A DNA stretch of 64,000 nt from Eutypa lata. Lineage: Eukaryota; Ascomycota; Sordariomycetes; Xylariales; Diatrypaceae. Location of the stretch: contig JAKULF010000004.1 in the NCBI GenBank assembly GCA_022661535.1, positions 558,001-622,000 of the forward strand, given 5' to 3'. The notes beneath the pieces were generated by a model that worked only from the letters and a program-made list of their open reading frames with translations, ran no database searches and was not told the origin of the DNA. Positions 61,051 to 64,000 of the stretch are shown one piece after another (position 1 is the first letter of the stretch; the number at the start of each line of letters is the position of its first letter). A program made the position numbers and the translations under genes.

Positions 61051-61892
61051 TAAGTTTTATTAAATCTCGGCGATGTATGCGAGAACGTAACACAGACCGA
61101 GGGCGGGGGCTCACTTTGCCTGAGACTGACAGTGTACCTCCACATCAAGAAGGCAATTAATAATATGAGTAGTACAGGAGGCACAGAAGCGCGGTAGGAT
61201 GTGAATGTGGCACTCCGGCAAGCTTAAATATACACCTCGCCTCAGCTGATGTTGCGTTACCCTCAGCCCCCAACACAGGAGCGAACGCCGAACACCTTGG
61301 CCTAGGCCCAATGCTCCTATATGGGTCGGTCTGCTGACTTGAACCGGCTCCAAATGTTGAAATATACCTATAAGTGTCCTACGAAATGCATTGGTTTTCG
61401 GCGTGCTATGTTGCTACACGTCAACGCTACAACGAGTCGTTTTATAGACAGCTTATAATGAAATGTCGGGAATACTACGTTCCTCTTAGAGATGGCCCTA
61501 TAAATTAGGGAATACGTATATTTTGGCTATAGCACGTCATTAGCTTGTGTTCCCCAGGTGTCGCTTGGGAAGATCTCAGCTACATTTTTCTCTAATTATA
61601 GAGGGAATAATATCGCGGAGTTGCAATCATTATGTATCTGAATACTCCTGTCCCCTTGGCCACGGCACTCTTTCGGATCAAAGCTGTAGCTGCACTCCCC
61701 TCGACTCCTATCCCCTCTATCTACCCTTTCTCCTAATAGTAGTGATACCTTTAATCGGGTTAAGACAAATCTCCTCGAGCAATCTCTTCTTTAGCATGGA
61801 ACACATGAAGAAATTACTAACCCTTTATGGCAGTGGAGGGCCACGTCCTTGTGATACGACAGTCACCTTTCAGACAATAAGATAAGATCGCA
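61051..61892. other. Intergenic stretch with no clear feature
   Basis: Composition returns to normal here. Short ORFs on both strands (for example 61547-61885 plus) show no family signature. Nothing else seen. Confidence 0.5.
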
Positions 61893-62096
61893 ATGCAGAA
61901 AACGGTGGATCTGATCTTCGCACACACCCTGGCGGGTAATGCGTTCCAGGGGTACTGGAATATGTTAAGTGGGATCGCGCGTTTCGAGGAAGACGTCAAC
62001 TTGGAGAAGACTTGCGATGAAGAAGATGTTTGCTAGTGGTTTCTGAAGGATGATAGCGTCCTGGTGCTCGTCGATGCGGCGATGGCATCGTGTTAG
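61893..62096 (+). pseudogene. Small interrupted ORF of unknown family
   Basis: From ATG 61893 the frame reads MQKTVDLIFAHTLAGNAFQG, then an acidic stretch (RFEEDVNLEKTCDEEDVC) to TAG at 62034-62036. The same frame continues with WFLKDDSVLVLVDAAMASC to a second TAG at 62094-62096. Both parts look like real protein, so the first stop may be a mutation in a decayed gene. No family recognised. Confidence 0.35.
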
Positions 62097-63362
62097 GGTA
62101 CATGTTGTGCTGCGTAAGGAGGAGTAACGAGTGTGACGAATATTTATCGATTAAGTGGCATCACAATTCGAAATTCGAGTGGAATCTGCCTTGACGTCTC
62201 GTTGGTAAGAAGGCGCTAAAGATAGGGAAAATATTAGGGGCAATACGAAAATAGATGAAAATGCGAACTGTACTTATGATATTGGGTGATAGTTCGTGTT
62301 AGTTGTTGATGTGCACTACACTTCCACCTAATAGTGTACATATCCTGATGCATGATGCCACGTCATAAAACCAGTGTGTATGCGTCGACAAATTAGACTC
62401 TGCTAAGTATTTGGGAATAGGTGACACTACCGAAGGACAAACTAGGCACGGATATGCTCCAAACTATTATTCGTGCCTTGTACCTTTACTTGGAATCATT
62501 TCTATTGGCCCCACGTTCCCTCTAATATTTGCGAGAAGTATTTGGTTGCATCACTGCCTAAACCATCCCTTAGCAACCCAGCTAATCTTCCCAGCCACAA
62601 CCGGCATCGAACCGAAATTTCGGTCGATCTTTTGCACCAACTCATTACAACTATGTATCTCCCTCAAATCCGCCGGGATTGACGATTGATAGGGCACATT
62701 TACTTTTCCGGAAATTCTTGACAAAGCACCTATACTCCCTGCGAATATAGCAGAGCAACAGCATCTACTCACCAAACACAATTTAATTGTCATTCCCTTG
62801 TCTTATCTCCAATGAAGTTACTACACCTAGGTACCATATGAGCAACAAGTTAAACTTCAAGTCTGGCGTTCTTCATCCAAAATGGCATCAAACTCAAGCA
62901 GGTTCGTTGTAAGCTCATCACCTTAGCTACAGCCTGGCATCCTCTCGCGACGAGTAGCCGAACAAGAAGAGTGCAGATATGGCTATACACCCACCAAACT
63001 CTACAGCACAGTGGTTCCAAGCAGCAAATTAATATCACAGTGGCCTATGCCGATTCTAACAACGTACAAGCACATAACTACATGCGATACTACTGAGAAT
63101 AGCCTCTTACTTGTACTCGGAGAAGAGCAACGACATCACGAAAAGAATAGAAGAGTTTGATCTGAATATCCTCATGTACGTACGTCCTGTAGCTCTTCCT
63201 GTCCTTCGTGCCAATTATTCAAGCGGCACCTATCGTCTTATAGATAAGATGCGCGAAGTCCACTTGTTTTTTACGTCCTAAAGTTCAGTTGTCGGTTCGC
63301 AATATAAAAGTATTCAATCCTTCAGCCAATATTCCATTACTAACAGCAAGCAATTTCCGAAC
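62097..63362. other. Gene-poor region before the kinase-like relic
   Basis: About 1.3 kb. Short open stretches occur (62411-62689 and overlapping frames) without recognisable domain. Nothing else seen. Confidence 0.5.
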
Positions 63363-63741
63363 AGGTTAGCATCTCTTGTCGGTATCGGAATATCGACACC
63401 TGCTGAGACCCATGCCTATAAACTGCTCCAACACAGAGACATCACGCCACAGTGCCTCAGCCATATTACGGCAAGCGGAGGAGCTACTGGCTTCCTCATG
63501 GAGTTCATGGAAGGTGCTCAAGTACCAGATACTACCTACATTCACGAATGCTTAGTTCCAGATCCTCCGCCATCTGTACCAAGTAGGCATCGTCCATGGT
63601 AACCCCCAACCGGAGAAGTTCCTTCTCGTAGACGGAAGAGTCTACATCATTGACTTTGAAGAAGCGAAGTATAAAGACGCCAACCTAACACATACACGTT
63701 CGAGGCCAACGTATCAGAGTCAGGGAAAATCATTCCATTGA
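63363..63741 (+). pseudogene. Protein-kinase-like fold relic
   Basis: The first frame (63363-63602) reads ETHAYKLLQHRDITPQCL and GFLMEFMEG, like the hinge region of fungal kinase-like (protein kinase/APH-type) proteins. After a frame change, 63559-63741 reads ILRHLYQVGIVHGNPQPEKF and then VYIIDFEEAK. These correspond to the catalytic-loop HGD and the following Asp-Phe segment. The loop Asp is replaced by Asn (HGN), and the two parts are in different frames, so the copy is broken. It lacks the N-lobe. The relic is close to the window end and stops at TGA 63739-63741. Confidence 0.6.
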
Positions 63742-63892
63742 AAATACTCGAGCCCAGGAGGCTCGGATAGGCGATAGGTACGCTGTCAATTAACTACACT
63801 AAACTTTCCTAATTGCATGCTAACAAGTCAGCTTCGTTGATAACTACGCCTCTACTTCCGAGCAAGCTATCAAGAAACCTCGTCTATCTATT

Positions 63893-64000
63893 TTGCTTTT
63901 TTCTTTTCCCTTCTCTTTCTAGTTTTCTCTTGGAGGGGGCCATCGGGGGAAGATTGTTTTTATTTCTTTCCTTTTTTGTCTTTTTCTTCCTTTTCTTCTT
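63893..64000 (+). repeat. Pyrimidine-rich tract at window edge
   Basis: The last 108 bases are mostly C and T on the plus strand (TTTTCTTTTCCCTTCTCTTT and similar), interrupted by a short G-rich piece (GGAGGGGGCC area near 63932-63950). It could be the promoter of a gene beyond the window. Confidence 0.6.

Overview
The window reads as a chromosomal segment of a filamentous ascomycete (Pezizomycotina, probably Sordariomycetes). Evidence: short GT-AG introns of about 48-110 nt with CTAAC/CTGAC-type branch sites; fungal-only families (Zn2Cys6/fungal-TF-MHR regulator, fungal CorA-like protein, small secreted cysteine-rich protein); pyrimidine-rich promoters; intergenic DNA full of ACCT/TAGG, GGCA and TATCG microsatellites; and AT-rich, RIP-like blocks. 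No tRNA, rRNA, CRISPR or complete transposon was recognised. Species cannot be set from sequence reading alone.

Layout. 1-7.8 kb: long intergenic DNA with palindromes, a GGCA/TGCC inverted repeat and an AC microsatellite. 7.8-10.5 kb (+): four-exon otubain-family deubiquitinase. 10.5-14.1 kb: microsatellite belt. 14.2-15.3 kb (-): octanoyltransferase for lipoate synthesis. 18.4-20.3 kb (+): F-box protein. 21.1-21.9 kb (-): classical SDR. 26.1-28.2 kb (+): CorA-like membrane protein. 28.5-28.9 kb (-): a two-exon, 85-residue secreted protein with eight cysteines whose second exon is easily missed. 31.3-32.9 kb (-): Cys/His-rich conserved hypothetical protein. 33-47.5 kb: a gene graveyard with small SANT/Myb-like paralogue fragments and an RBR (IBR) ubiquitin ligase relic.

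48.3-60.5 kb is an accessory metabolic block. Four neighbours lie head-to-tail on the minus strand with gaps of 0.3-0.4 kb: Zn2Cys6 regulator, MDR dehydrogenase, class III aminotransferase, and serine beta-lactamase/transesterase-like enzyme. A cytochrome P450 follows on the same strand beyond two small plus-strand genes and an AT-rich block. This resembles a small catabolic or secondary-metabolism cluster, but no backbone synthase is present, the aminotransferase is a pseudogene with several independent lesions, and the regulator has a likely C-terminal frameshift. The cluster therefore looks to be decaying.

60.5-64 kb: an AT-rich block, one interrupted small ORF, a protein-kinase-like relic, and a pyrimidine tract at the window edge.

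The most useful new observations are the hidden eight-cysteine secreted protein, the lesion-rich aminotransferase inside an otherwise intact cluster, the RBR and kinase relics, and corrected exon models for the otubain, CorA-like, regulator, dehydrogenase and P450 genes.
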